45,907 nt of DNA from a virus. Numbering within the stretch: position 1 is the first letter of the stretch; each line of letters starts with the position of its first letter. Under the pieces are notes generated by a model that saw only the letters and a list, made by a program, of their open reading frames with translations, ran no database searches and was not told the origin of the DNA. The translations under genes and the position numbers were made by a program. Below, piece after piece: positions 20,340 to 29,847 of the stretch. The stretch covers positions 1-45,907 of IMG/VR virus record IMGVR_UViG_3300042517_000301. One strand, written 5' to 3'.

Positions 20340-22670
20340 GTGTTGGATTCGCAGACATATTCTAGTGAGGGTGCGCCTGCGGGTTATGCTCCTGCTAATA
20401 AGTTGGTTAAGAAGGTTGATGAGTTGCGTCGGCAGCGTGATTTGTTGGAGCGTCAGTGGAAGTTGAATTTGGCGTTTTATAAGGGTAAGCAGTATGTGTT
20501 TTATAATCGTAAGTCGCGTCGTATTGAGGCGCTTCCTACGGATGAGGGTGATAAGCCTCGTTATCGTGTGCGTTTGGTGTCTAATCAGATTGCGCCTAAT
20601 ACTAATAGTTTGTTGTCTCGGCTTGTTAAGTCGAAGCCACAGTTTTTTGCGACTCCGGGTCAGGCTTCTTTTGAGGCTCAGAAGGCTACGGAGGTTGCGG
20701 AGAATCTTCTTGAGTTTTGGTGGGATTCGTTCCATTTGACTGAGAAGCGTGAAGAGGCGATGATGTGGAGTATTATTTGTGGTAATGGTTTTTGGAAGAT
20801 TAGTTGGGATGATAAGTCTGGGCCGGGTATGAAGGTTATGATGGATCCTAATGGTCAGCCGATTGTTGAGCCTCTTGTGCAGCATTTTTTTGAGAAGAAT
20901 CTTGAGGCTGAGGGTATTGATGCTAGTATGTTTGAGCGTCGTGTGTATCAGGGTGATATTCGTGTTGATGTGATGAGTCCGTTTGATGTGTTGTTGGATG
21001 ATTCTGCTCAGGTGTTTGAGGATTGTCAGTACGCGTTTTGTGTGCATCCGATGAGTCCTGAAGAGGTTGAGAAGCGTTATGGGGTTAAACTTAAGGCTAA
21101 TGCTGTTAATAAGTATCCTGATGAGGCTTTGCCGGGTGTGTTTGGGTCTATGGAGTCTAAGTCGGATGAGAATGTGCGTGAGGTTATTTACGGGTATTTT
21201 TTGCCGGGTTCTAAGTATCCTGATGGGCGTTTTGTTGTGTTTACGCGTTCGCCTGATATTGTGTTGTATGATGCTCCGTGGCCTTTTCCGTTTGAGGAGT
21301 TGCCGTTGGTGAAGTTTCCGGGTATGCGTATTCCGGGGCAGTTGTGGGATTCGTCTGTTGTTGAGCAGGCTATTCCGCTTCAGAAAGAGTTGAATCGTAC
21401 GTTGTCGCAGATGATTGAGTATAAGAATCTTACGTTGAAGCCGCAGATGTTGGCTCCGGTGGGTTCGCTTCGTCAGCGTATTACGGATGAGCCGGGTGCT
21501 ATTTTCGAGTATAATCCGGTGGCTGGTAAGGTTCCTGAGGCTATTCCTATTCCTAGTCTTCCTTCTTATGTGTTTGAGCATTTGCAGGATCTTGGTGTGC
21601 GGTTGAAGGATACGTTTGGTTTGAATGAGATTATGGAGGGTAGTGTGCCGCCTAATGTTGAGGCTGGTATTGCTATTGATCTTCTTCAGGAGGCTGCTAC
21701 GGATCGTCTTGCGCCTCAGATTATGCTTATGGAGAAGGGGTTGGAGCGTGCTGGTAATCAGATGCTTCAGTTGGCTCAGTCTTATTATCGTGAGCCGCGT
21801 ATGCTTATTATTAATGGTTCTGGTTCTAAGCCTAAGGTTGAGCGGTTTGAGGATGCTGATCTTATTCAGGGTGTTCAGATTCGTGTTGAGGCTGGTTCTG
21901 GTCTTCCGCGTACTCGTGCGGGTCGGCAGGCTCGTGTGATGCAGTTGTTGACGATGGGTATTTTGTCGCCTACTAAGGCGTATAAGTATCTTGATATGGC
22001 TGATTTTAAGAGTCTTCAGATGCAGTTTGAGGCGGATGAGGAGCAGGCTATGCGTGAGCATGATAAGTTGCTTGATGGTGTTGCGGTTAATATGAATGCG
22101 GCTAATAAGGCTGCTAGTGATATTATGATGGCTATGCAGAATCCTCAGGTTGATCCTGAGACGGGTCAGGTTGCTTCGTTGTCTCCCGAGTTGTTGAAGG
22201 AGAGTATTGAGGCTGGTTTGAAGCCTTTGCCGTTTGAGAATTCGCCTGTTCATATTGAGACTCATGCTATGTTTATGAAGAGTGCAGAGTTTGATACGCT
22301 TCCTATGAGTGTTCAGGCTCGTTTTTATCGGCATTTTGAGTTGACGCAGGAGAAGATTAAGTTGGAGAATGTGCCGTCGTCGGATGCTCCGAAGGTTACT
22401 ATGCAGTTGCGTGGTGCTGTTGGGCCGACTACTGGTTCTAAGATTCTTAATCAGGCTGGTGTGCAGAATGTTACTCCGCAGGAGTTGTTGGAGCCTGCGC
22501 TTGATACGGTTGTTATTGATAATAAGGATAAGCCTAATGCGCCTGAGACTCAGTTTGAGGGTATGCAGGAGTATCAGCAGGGTGTGATTAATAAGTTGGT
22601 TGGTAATCAGGCTTTGGAGGCTCAGAAGGTGGAGCAGAAGTATATGGAGAAGGCGGCTAATATTGAGTAG
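20340..22670 (+). CDS. Portal protein
   Basis: A 776-residue podovirus-type (P22-like) portal. N-terminal helix KLVKKVDELRRQRDLLERQW and FYKGKQYVFYNRKS start the wing region; PNTNSLLSRLVKSKPQF, then the conserved SPFDVLLDD and IYGYFLPG beta domain. A long C-terminal helical part (QVASLSPELLKESIEAGLKP onward) could be the barrel. It forms the dodecameric DNA channel at one capsid vertex. GGGGGTGG precedes GTG 20340 (TTG 20343 also possible). A long minus-strand ORF here is a mirror artefact. Confidence 0.9.
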   Translation: MLDSQTYSSEGAPAGYAPANKLVKKVDELRRQRDLLERQWKLNLAFYKGKQYVFYNRKSRRIEALPTDEGDKPRYRVRLVSNQIAPNTNSLLSRLVKSKPQFFATPGQASFEAQKATEVAENLLEFWWDSFHLTEKREEAMMWSIICGNGFWKISWDDKSGPGMKVMMDPNGQPIVEPLVQHFFEKNLEAEGIDASMFERRVYQGDIRVDVMSPFDVLLDDSAQVFEDCQYAFCVHPMSPEEVEKRYGVKLKANAVNKYPDEALPGVFGSMESKSDENVREVIYGYFLPGSKYPDGRFVVFTRSPDIVLYDAPWPFPFEELPLVKFPGMRIPGQLWDSSVVEQAIPLQKELNRTLSQMIEYKNLTLKPQMLAPVGSLRQRITDEPGAIFEYNPVAGKVPEAIPIPSLPSYVFEHLQDLGVRLKDTFGLNEIMEGSVPPNVEAGIAIDLLQEAATDRLAPQIMLMEKGLERAGNQMLQLAQSYYREPRMLIINGSGSKPKVERFEDADLIQGVQIRVEAGSGLPRTRAGRQARVMQLLTMGILSPTKAYKYLDMADFKSLQMQFEADEEQAMREHDKLLDGVAVNMNAANKAASDIMMAMQNPQVDPETGQVASLSPELLKESIEAGLKPLPFENSPVHIETHAMFMKSAEFDTLPMSVQARFYRHFELTQEKIKLENVPSSDAPKVTMQLRGAVGPTTGSKILNQAGVQNVTPQELLEPALDTVVIDNKDKPNAPETQFEGMQEYQQGVINKLVGNQALEAQKVEQKYMEKAANIE

Positions 22671-23187
22671 GATTGAGTGGAGTGATCAGGATAAGGCTGA
22701 TGCGTATGTTCAGTGGGTTTTGAATGATCATAATGTGCGTAAGACGAGTCGTGAGACTGGTGTTCCGCATGGTACTCTGCGGTATTGGATTAAGGATTGG
22801 GAGGCTGAGGGTGCGCCGTCGAATGGTGGGGCACAGTTGGTTGAGCAGTCTGCTGAGAGTTTTGTTCATCATGCGAGTCGTGTGCGTGAGCAGGCTATTA
22901 TTAAATTAGAAGAATTAATTCCGTTGGCTGAGGTTAAGCAGTTGAGTGCTATTGCGACTGTTGTTGGCATTATGGATGATAAGATTCGTTTAGCGTCTGG
23001 TTTGGCGACTAAGCGGACTGAGACTGTTCATACGCTTCCTTCGCGTGATGATATGAAGGAACTTATGAGTGGTTTTGTTGATGGTCTTGTGGTTGCGGCT
23101 GAGGCTCGTACTGCGGAGATTATTGATAGTGAGGTCGTTGTTGAAGAGCAACCCAAATACGTGGGACTCTTAGAAAACAAGGGGTAA
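22663..23187 (+). CDS. Helix-turn-helix protein, candidate small terminase subunit
   Basis: A 174-residue protein. The N-terminus has a clear HTH (DKADAYVQWVLNDHNVRKTS, RETGVPHGTLRYWI), followed by long helices (EQAIIKLEELIPLAEVKQLS) and an acidic tail. This order of DNA-binding head and oligomerisation helices is typical of small terminases, but its place after the portal is not. TTG 22663 overlaps the portal stop, with GGAGAAGG upstream. Alternative: a structural-gene regulator. Confidence 0.62.
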   Translation: MSRIEWSDQDKADAYVQWVLNDHNVRKTSRETGVPHGTLRYWIKDWEAEGAPSNGGAQLVEQSAESFVHHASRVREQAIIKLEELIPLAEVKQLSAIATVVGIMDDKIRLASGLATKRTETVHTLPSRDDMKELMSGFVDGLVVAAEARTAEIIDSEVVVEEQPKYVGLLENKG

Positions 23188-23190
23188 TTG

Positions 23191-24006
23191 ATGAGTGAGA
23201 TTGATATTGGTGGCGCTGAGGAAGCGTTATCTTTGGAACTTCCTGATTCTTTGAATGAGGAGGCTCTGATTGATTCGGGTGAGGCTATTGTTGAGGACAA
23301 TCCTACTGATGTGGAATCCTTTACTGGTTTTAATCCGAATGATCTTCCTGAGGATATGCAAACGGTGTATAAGTCTATGCAGGCTGATTACACTCGCAAG
23401 ACTCAGGAACTTGCCGAGTTGCGTACTAAGTTTGGTGCGTTTGGCGAGGTTGAGGTTGATCCGGAAGAGGCAGTACGGATGGTACGTTTTGTTCAGCAGT
23501 TAGATTCGGACCCGGCTTTTGCAAAAGAGTTTGTGAGTCATGTTTCTAATCAGTTGGGCATTGCGGATCATAACCAGATCCCTGTAATGGCTGAACCTAT
23601 TGTTTCGGAGGATTATGGGACGCTTCCAGATGCGGTTGTCCGCGAGTTAGAAGAGATGCGTGAGTTTCGTCATCAGATGACGGAGCAGCAGGAACTTCAG
23701 GCTTTGGAAGCAGAGTTAACGGTGCAGGAGCAGACTATTCGTACGTCGAATCCGAATTTTACGGATGATGATATGGATGCTGTTTATACTCTTGCACATG
23801 CTACTAATGGGGACTTGTTTGCTGCGGCTGACCAGTATCATGCTATTCAGCAGCGATTATTGGGTAATTATTTGCAGTCTAAGCAGGTTCCTCATGGTGC
23901 GACTCCGGCTCCCGGTGGTCCGGCTAGTGTTCCGTCTAAGGATTTTGGTTCTAATCTGGATGCGGCGCATAAGGCGGCTATGGAAGCGCTCCGTAATATC
24001 TCCTAG
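23191..24006 (+). CDS. Capsid scaffolding protein
   Basis: A 271-residue acidic, helical protein lying directly before the major capsid gene. It starts with an acidic disordered region (EEALSLELPDSLNEEALIDS), has central coiled coil (ELEEMREFRHQMTEQQELQA) and a basic C-terminal helix (DAAHKAAMEALRNIS) of the type that contacts coat protein. AAGGGG precedes the ATG. Identification rests on composition and gene order. Confidence 0.8.
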   Translation: MSEIDIGGAEEALSLELPDSLNEEALIDSGEAIVEDNPTDVESFTGFNPNDLPEDMQTVYKSMQADYTRKTQELAELRTKFGAFGEVEVDPEEAVRMVRFVQQLDSDPAFAKEFVSHVSNQLGIADHNQIPVMAEPIVSEDYGTLPDAVVRELEEMREFRHQMTEQQELQALEAELTVQEQTIRTSNPNFTDDDMDAVYTLAHATNGDLFAAADQYHAIQQRLLGNYLQSKQVPHGATPAPGGPASVPSKDFGSNLDAAHKAAMEALRNIS

Positions 24007-24033
24007 GTTTATCTACTAATAGGAGGTGTGAGA

Positions 24034-25335
24034 ATGGCTAGTACTGATGGTGCTACTCTCTCTACGCTCTCTAATATTCTCAAGGAGTATTACCTTGGGC
24101 CTGTTGCAGAGCAGTTGAATAATGAAGTTCTTCTCTTGTCGCGTCTTGAGTCGCGGTCGGAGGATTTGGTTGGTAAGTACGCGTATGTGCCGTTGCATAA
24201 GACGCGTTCTGGTGGTATTGGTGCGCGTGGCGAGTCTGCTGCGTTGCCGGTTGCTGGTAAGCAGGGCTATGACAAGGCTAAGTATGATCTGAAGTACCTG
24301 TATGGTGCTGTTCAGGTTACTGGTCCGTCGGTTGCTAAGACGAAGAGTGATGCTGGCTCGTTCTTGCAGGTTTTGAAGGCCGAGTTGGATGGTCTTCGTA
24401 ATGATCTGCGGCGCGATATGGCTCGTCAGGTCTATGGTGATGGTACTGCTCGTATCGCTAAGTGTGGTGTGACGAGTGCGGCTAATGTCGTGGTTCTTGC
24501 GGCTGATGCTGCTTCGGGTACTGATGTGTTTGCTGGTAAGGAAGCGATTCGTAAGGGTCACTTGTATGTTGGTATGCTGATTGATATTGGTACGGCTGCT
24601 GATGTTAATACGATTGCTGCTGGTCGCGAGATTACGGCTGTTGATTATGACAATGGCACGATCACGATTAGTGGTGCTGCCGTTACTACGGGTGCTACGC
24701 ACTTTATCTTCCGCGCTGGTGCGGGTGCCGATGGTGGCGTTTCTGCTACTGGTTCGCGTTCCAACGAGGTTGATGGTTTGTCGCGTATTGTTTCTGTCGC
24801 TACGTCAAGTAATTATCTTGGCGAGTTGGATGGTTCCACGGAGAAGTGGTGGGACAACCAGCGCATGGCGATTGCTGACACGACGAATTATCGTTTGTCG
24901 AAGGAAGACTTGCAGAAGGCGATCAATCTTGTTCGCTTGCAGGGCGCTTCGCCGACGGCTATGGTTACGTCGCTTGGTGTGCAGCGCGAGTTCTACATGC
25001 TGCTTGAAGATGATGTCCGTTATGTTGAGCCTGATTCGGGTCTTAACTTGGGCGCTGGCTTCAAGACGCTATCGTATAATGGTATGCCTCTGATCGCTGA
25101 TATTGATGCACCGTATGGTCGTATCTATGTCATTGATGAGTCCACTATGAAGGTGTTCTCTGATCAGGATTGGCATTTCCTTGATATGGATGGTAGTACG
25201 CTTCGTCAGGTGCAGGGTTATGATGTCTTTGAGGCAGTTATGGCTCGTTACATGAATCTTGGTGCTACGCGCCGCAACAACCAGATTGTTGTGACGGGTA
25301 TCAAGGTGGACGACGCGTTCGACACGGGCGTTTAA
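24034..25335 (+). CDS. Major capsid protein
   Basis: A 433-residue protein with an N-terminal helix (LSNILKEYYLGPVAEQLNNE), a basic loop region (HKTRSGGIGARGES, E-loop-like), a middle beta insertion, and a C-terminal domain (YNGMPLIADIDAPYGRIYVI; WHFLDMDGSTLRQVQGYDVF) as seen in podovirus HK97-fold coat proteins. AGGAGGTG stands before ATG 24034. Codons are clearly richer in C endings than flanking genes, as expected for a highly expressed gene. A strong terminator follows. Confidence 0.88.
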   Translation: MASTDGATLSTLSNILKEYYLGPVAEQLNNEVLLLSRLESRSEDLVGKYAYVPLHKTRSGGIGARGESAALPVAGKQGYDKAKYDLKYLYGAVQVTGPSVAKTKSDAGSFLQVLKAELDGLRNDLRRDMARQVYGDGTARIAKCGVTSAANVVVLAADAASGTDVFAGKEAIRKGHLYVGMLIDIGTAADVNTIAAGREITAVDYDNGTITISGAAVTTGATHFIFRAGAGADGGVSATGSRSNEVDGLSRIVSVATSSNYLGELDGSTEKWWDNQRMAIADTTNYRLSKEDLQKAINLVRLQGASPTAMVTSLGVQREFYMLLEDDVRYVEPDSGLNLGAGFKTLSYNGMPLIADIDAPYGRIYVIDESTMKVFSDQDWHFLDMDGSTLRQVQGYDVFEAVMARYMNLGATRRNNQIVVTGIKVDDAFDTGV

Positions 25336-25341
25336 GTTCGG

Positions 25342-25374
25342 TAGGGGGAGGGCTTCGGCTCTCCCCCTATTTTT
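25342..25374 (+). terminator. Intrinsic terminator after the capsid gene
   Basis: A stem of TAGGGGGAG with CTCCCCCTA, extended inward to a TTCG tetraloop, followed by TTTTT. It lies 7 bases after the capsid stop and would cap the capsid transcript or reduce expression of the tail genes behind it. Confidence 0.93.
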
Positions 25375-25407
25375 ATGTAAAGTCTTTGTGTAAAAGGATG
25401 GTTGATT

Positions 25408-25665
25408 ATGAGTGAGGCTTGGACTCGTAAAGAGGGTAAGAATCCTGATGGTGGTTTGAATGCTAAGGGTCGCGCTTCGTATACTAAGGGTAATTTGCAG
25501 CCTCCTGTGTCTTCTAAAGAGGCTAGTAAGTCTCCTCGTGCTGCTGCTCGGCGTAGGTCTTTTTGTGCGCGTATGAGTGGTATGAAGCGTAAGTTAACTA
25601 GCGCTAAGACGGCTAATGATCCGAATAGTCGTATTAATAAGAGTTTGCGAAAGTGGGATTGTTGA
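25408..25665 (+). CDS. Small basic protein (DUF6321-like)
   Basis: An 85-residue Lys/Arg-rich protein. The sequence AWTRKEGKNPDGGLNAKGRA, then FCARMSGMKRKLTSAKT and a final NSRINKSLRKWDC, resembles a widespread phage family I recall as DUF6321. Function unknown; the charge suggests DNA contact in the virion. ATG 25408 follows AAAGGATGG. Confidence 0.72.
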   Translation: MSEAWTRKEGKNPDGGLNAKGRASYTKGNLQPPVSSKEASKSPRAAARRRSFCARMSGMKRKLTSAKTANDPNSRINKSLRKWDC

Positions 25666-26081
25666 TGAGTGGTATTTATATTCCGGGGCATGGTGAAATG
25701 AGTTGGGATGAGGTTCGTATTGATCGCGCTGTTAAAGAGTATGATGAGAGATTATTTTTTGCGCGGAATGCGGATACGTGGGATTGGTGTATTTATATTA
25801 AGATGCCTAGTCCTGAGCCTGCTTATCCTGTGATTGGTTTTGGGTATAATGTTCCTCCTGTTGATCATGTTATGCAGCGTGTTCGTGCTGCTGATACTAT
25901 GAGGGCGGGTAATAAGATTTATGATGATATTGTGAAGTCTCAGAATGATTATCGTAAGAATTTGGAGTATGAGGCTAGTCAGGCTAGTTCTGCTGCGGCT
26001 GAGCCTACGGAGTGGTTGCTTCGTAAGCATGGTAAGTCGCCTATTGTTAAAAGTTTTGCTAAGAAGGGGGTGAGTGCGTAA
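25665..26081 (+). CDS. Hypothetical structural-region protein
   Basis: A 138-residue protein; the ATG overlaps the previous stop (TGATG). N-terminal IYIPGHGEMSWDEVRIDRAV and a mid-section YIKMPSPEPAYPVIGFGYNV are followed by a long helix (NDYRKNLEYEASQASSAAAE) and a basic end. Its place between capsid and adaptor suggests a minor head protein; no family recognised. Confidence 0.65.
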   Translation: MSGIYIPGHGEMSWDEVRIDRAVKEYDERLFFARNADTWDWCIYIKMPSPEPAYPVIGFGYNVPPVDHVMQRVRAADTMRAGNKIYDDIVKSQNDYRKNLEYEASQASSAAAEPTEWLLRKHGKSPIVKSFAKKGVSA

Positions 26082-26734
26082 TGGATGTTCAGGATATGAT
26101 TGACGAGTTGGATTTGTATGGTTTTGATGATATTGATACTAATCAGAAGGTTCTGCTTCTTAATGAGGCGTATTTGGATATTACTACGCGCGAGCCTTGG
26201 CCTTTTTTGGAGAAGTTGATTACGGTTACGGTTCCTACGGGCGAGTCTAAGATTACTAATAATGCTAGTGTGTCTACTAATGTGACTGATTTGGCTAGTG
26301 TGCTTAGTTTTGTTAATACGACGGATGATGTTATTATGGTGCCTGAGCGTACGGATGTGATTGAAAAGTCGTATCGTTCGTTTGGTACTGATCCTAGTTT
26401 GGCTTCTAAGTATTATTTTGTGGGCGAGGATTTGTTTGTGTATCCTGAGGTTCAGGGTTCTACGACGTTTAGGTTGTATTATGTGCAGATTCCTACGGAT
26501 TTGACGAGTACGACTGTTGCGGCTAATATTCTGCTTCCTAGTCGTCATCATAGTATTATTGTGTTTGGAGCATTGGTTAAGGCGTTTCTTGTTAATGATG
26601 ATCCACAGTCTGCTGTGTTTCAGAATATGTACGAGTCTCGTTATGCGCAGATGCGGAATGATTTGTGGTTGAATCAGTATGATCGTACTGAGCGGGTTCA
26701 TGTTATTAGCGAGTCTAGTGATTGGTCTTATTAA
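26081..26734 (+). CDS. Head-tail adaptor (connector) protein
   Basis: A 217-residue protein resembling podovirus adaptors: a helical N-terminus (LLLNEAYLDITTREPWPFLE) where the ARE/WPF block is typical, a beta domain (YYFVGEDLFVYPEVQGSTTF), and a C-terminal helix bundle (HHSIIVFGALVKAFLVNDDP; YESRYAQMRNDL). It would sit below the portal ring. Shares one base with the upstream stop. Family is recognised by order and layout, not by a unique motif. Confidence 0.75.
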   Translation: MDVQDMIDELDLYGFDDIDTNQKVLLLNEAYLDITTREPWPFLEKLITVTVPTGESKITNNASVSTNVTDLASVLSFVNTTDDVIMVPERTDVIEKSYRSFGTDPSLASKYYFVGEDLFVYPEVQGSTTFRLYYVQIPTDLTSTTVAANILLPSRHHSIIVFGALVKAFLVNDDPQSAVFQNMYESRYAQMRNDLWLNQYDRTERVHVISESSDWSY

Positions 26735-26746
26735 GGGGGTGGTTTT

Positions 26747-29700
26747 GTGTCGTTGACGTATGTTAATCAGATTGGTGCTGATGGGGGTATTGCGCAGTCG
26801 GCACCTAATACTGCTATTAGTGAGGCTAATCTTGTTTGGGCGCAGGATGTTTTGTTTGATCGTCCGGGTTTTATTCGTCGTCGTGGTCCTTTTAATGAGA
26901 AGACGCTTACTAGTGCTTTAGCCGCTAATGAGATGATTATGGGTATTACGAGTACGCTTGATCCTAATGGTGAGTGGCGTTTGTGTGCGCTTGTTGGTGA
27001 TGGTAGTGCTTCTCGTTTTGTTTTTATTGATGCTTCTTCTAATATTAATGGTTATTCTTGGTTGCCGTTTAAGCATCCTAATGGTTCGTCTTTGTTTAAT
27101 AATACTGTTTCGCAGAATGAGGATATTCGTTCTAGTAATCCTATGACTATGTTTGTGGGTCGTCCGGCTCTTAGTGAGGGCGCTTTTCTTAGTGTTTTCT
27201 CGTATTATGGTGTTCCTATTTTTTCGGATTCTAGTCAGTATCCTCGTTTCCAGTCTTTGTATTATTGGCGTGGTGGGCATGGTATTGATTGTTATGTTCC
27301 GGGTAATGGTTCTACTTCGGGTGCTAGTATTGCGGTTGAGGGTAGTGCTGCTACTTCCCAGTTGTCTAGTACGATTACTATTACGGGCGCGTCTTTGGAT
27401 GTTGCTACTAATGGTACTCCTCGTGTGACTCCGGGTATGTTTGTTTTTGATGCGGATCCTAGTGTTACTGGTCGGCCTTATCAGGTTATTGGTGTTGTTA
27501 AGAGTGTTGATTCTGAGACGGCTCCTACGCAGATTATTCTTGAGAAGAAGCCTATGCTTGCTCATGATTCTAGTGTTTTTACGGGTGCTACGAGTACGGT
27601 TAGTGCTTATAATTTTAAGACGCTTCATTTTCGTAATGTGCGTGGTTTTCAGCATTTGCATGGGCGTGGCCTTGTAACGCTTGCTTCTGGTGCGGTTGTT
27701 ACGAGTGGTCTTGAGGGTACTGATGCTGAGGGGCATTTTGGTTCTGCTAAGTTTAATGAGGGCGAGTGGTACGTGTATCGTAATAGTGATCATTCTATTA
27801 TTGGTAAGGTTGATCCGGCTGGCGCTCTTAGTAATACGCAGTTTACGCTTACGGGTAGCACTGTTAAGGTTAAGTTGAATAGTGATGAGTATGTTGCTGT
27901 TAAGAAGGCTACTATTCTTAGTTCTGATTTGAATACGACTAATGTGTCTGGTTCGCGGTGGGCTATTGAGCCTTCGCCGTATTATCAGACGCGTATTAGT
28001 GGTCGTGTTGATGATTCTGCTAGTGGTACTTCGTATGATGCGTCTGCAAGGACGTTTAAGGACGTTCCCGGCGTGTTTACGGCGACGTACGCGGGTTACC
28101 AATGGTTTGGGTCGCTTGGACAGCGAGGCTATGAGAATCAAATTGTGTTCTCCTCGTATCATAATCCTGAGGCTGTTGATTTGTCTCCTGACGCTGCGGA
28201 TAGCATTGTCATTCCGGGTAATAATATTATGCGTGGTCTTGCGACGAGTAGTGCTGGTCTTATTATTTTTATGTCTGATAATACTTATATTCTTCGTGGT
28301 AATAATAGGGCTAATTTTAGTCTAGAGATTCTTTATCCTGAGGGTTGTCTTGGTGCTGGTAGTATTGTGGAGATTGGTGGCGGCGTTATGTGGGCTTCTC
28401 CGTCGGGTATCCTCTATTTTGATGGTGCTAGTGTCCGTAATCTTACTAATAATCAGTTGGGTACGTATTATTATGATGGTGTGAAGCATTTTGATGCTAA
28501 TAGTGATCGTATTTACGCTTTTGTTTATAAGAATTACTTGTTTATGCGTTTTTCTAAGTGGGAGTCGGCTTACTCGTTTAAGCAGTACGAGCCTGTGTAT
28601 GTTAATACGTTTGCTGGTGATACTGAGGGTAGTACCATTACTTATAATAGTGTTGTTTATCCTACTAGTACTTATACTTCTCAGGGTTATACTTGGGATG
28701 ATATGGTTAATCGTCGCGCAGCGTTGACGTATGATCGTATTATTAATAGTATTCCTTTTGTTACGTTTGGTATTTATTTGCCTACGGGTAGCATTACTAC
28801 TTTTAGTAATTTTGAGTTTACTGGTGCTGCGTTTGTTGATTCGGTTAATGCTATTTCTACGTCTGATCTTAATTATGATAAGGCTTGGGTTAGTGTTAAT
28901 GCTCGTAAGACGCGTAATTCGGCGTATAATAGTAATAAGCCTGCTAATCGGGTTACTAGTAGTACGGGTACTGGTACTGTTACGGTGAGTTTTATTCCTA
29001 ATCGTGATGCTACAACGGGTGTTGTTACTGATGTATGGGCTAATGGTGATTTGGTAGATTTGTTGGATCGTAATGATGATCCGCTTGTGTCTAGTGTTAT
29101 TATTGGTTCGCTTAGTTTGCCGGGTTCTGGTACGCCTTTGAATACTCCGGCTACGTTTACGTACTCGGGTAATGCTACTAGTGGTGTTGTTGCTTTGCAT
29201 AAGCCAGAGTTTAAGACTAATAATCAGGGCTTGTTTACTGGGTTAGATCAGATGCTTGATCTTGTTACGAATGATTATGATGATTATATTAGTTTGGCGA
29301 CTCGTTATCCGGGTCCGAATATGTATTTTCAAACTAAGATTTATACTGTGGGTGATCCGGTTATTAAGAAGTGGTTCCAGCGCCTTATGGTTAATATGCT
29401 TATTAAGGGTGGCGCTGTTCGTATTGATATGCTTGATTATGAGAATAATGATTATATTACTACTCAGGTTAAGCAGCGTAATTGGATGCTTCTTCCAGAA
29501 GTATTGTATACTTGGAGTAAGGCTCAGGATTCTTTGTTTTCTGAGATTACTAATAAGGGTAATTCGCTTAATGCGGATGGTTTTATTGGTGTTACGTGGT
29601 CTGATGTTGAGGCGTATGCTACTAGTGGTGGTGGTAATATTTCTTGGGATGATATTTTCTTTCCTGCGTTTGAGCGTCGTAATAAGCGTTTTAGTCTTCG

Positions 29701-29845
29701 TACGAATGCGCTTGGTTACCAGTTTTACCAGTTGAATCGTTGGAAGCCTGCGGAGTCTTCTACGGCTGCTATTCTTAAGCCGCAGCGTGTGGAGACGGAT
29801 GCTTGGAGTATTGGTTTTAAGACGCTGCGTAGTGGTAGGCAATAA
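26747..29845 (+). CDS. Tail nozzle/hub-like structural protein
   Basis: A 1032-residue beta-rich protein beginning at GTG after GGGGGTGG. N-terminal NQIGADGGIAQSAPNTAISE and LVWAQDVLFDRPGFIRRRG resemble tail-tube/nozzle propeller starts. NQIVFSSYHNPEAVDL and GGGVMWASPSGILYFDG recur in podovirus tail proteins of the gp10 nozzle type. The C-terminal part contains DQMLDLVTNDYDDYISLATR. It probably forms the short tail and the fibre attachment platform. The region about 28045-28170 uses more C-ending codons than its surroundings, hinting at mosaicism. Confidence 0.72.
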   Translation: MSLTYVNQIGADGGIAQSAPNTAISEANLVWAQDVLFDRPGFIRRRGPFNEKTLTSALAANEMIMGITSTLDPNGEWRLCALVGDGSASRFVFIDASSNINGYSWLPFKHPNGSSLFNNTVSQNEDIRSSNPMTMFVGRPALSEGAFLSVFSYYGVPIFSDSSQYPRFQSLYYWRGGHGIDCYVPGNGSTSGASIAVEGSAATSQLSSTITITGASLDVATNGTPRVTPGMFVFDADPSVTGRPYQVIGVVKSVDSETAPTQIILEKKPMLAHDSSVFTGATSTVSAYNFKTLHFRNVRGFQHLHGRGLVTLASGAVVTSGLEGTDAEGHFGSAKFNEGEWYVYRNSDHSIIGKVDPAGALSNTQFTLTGSTVKVKLNSDEYVAVKKATILSSDLNTTNVSGSRWAIEPSPYYQTRISGRVDDSASGTSYDASARTFKDVPGVFTATYAGYQWFGSLGQRGYENQIVFSSYHNPEAVDLSPDAADSIVIPGNNIMRGLATSSAGLIIFMSDNTYILRGNNRANFSLEILYPEGCLGAGSIVEIGGGVMWASPSGILYFDGASVRNLTNNQLGTYYYDGVKHFDANSDRIYAFVYKNYLFMRFSKWESAYSFKQYEPVYVNTFAGDTEGSTITYNSVVYPTSTYTSQGYTWDDMVNRRAALTYDRIINSIPFVTFGIYLPTGSITTFSNFEFTGAAFVDSVNAISTSDLNYDKAWVSVNARKTRNSAYNSNKPANRVTSSTGTGTVTVSFIPNRDATTGVVTDVWANGDLVDLLDRNDDPLVSSVIIGSLSLPGSGTPLNTPATFTYSGNATSGVVALHKPEFKTNNQGLFTGLDQMLDLVTNDYDDYISLATRYPGPNMYFQTKIYTVGDPVIKKWFQRLMVNMLIKGGAVRIDMLDYENNDYITTQVKQRNWMLLPEVLYTWSKAQDSLFSEITNKGNSLNADGFIGVTWSDVEAYATSGGGNISWDDIFFPAFERRNKRFSLRTNALGYQFYQLNRWKPAESSTAAILKPQRVETDAWSIGFKTLRSGRQ

Positions 29846-29847
29846 TT

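Noticed and set aside
20202-22334. 710-codon open frame on the minus strand opposite the portal gene
   Set aside because: It mirrors the portal gene exactly; the T/G-rich coding strand rarely yields stops in this antisense frame. The translation is low-complexity (I/L/T/R/N) with no domain.
26918-28162. Long minus-strand frames opposite the nozzle gene (and similar ones opposite fibre genes)
   Set aside because: Same compositional artefact, with Arg/Asn/Thr/Ile-rich translations and no start signals.
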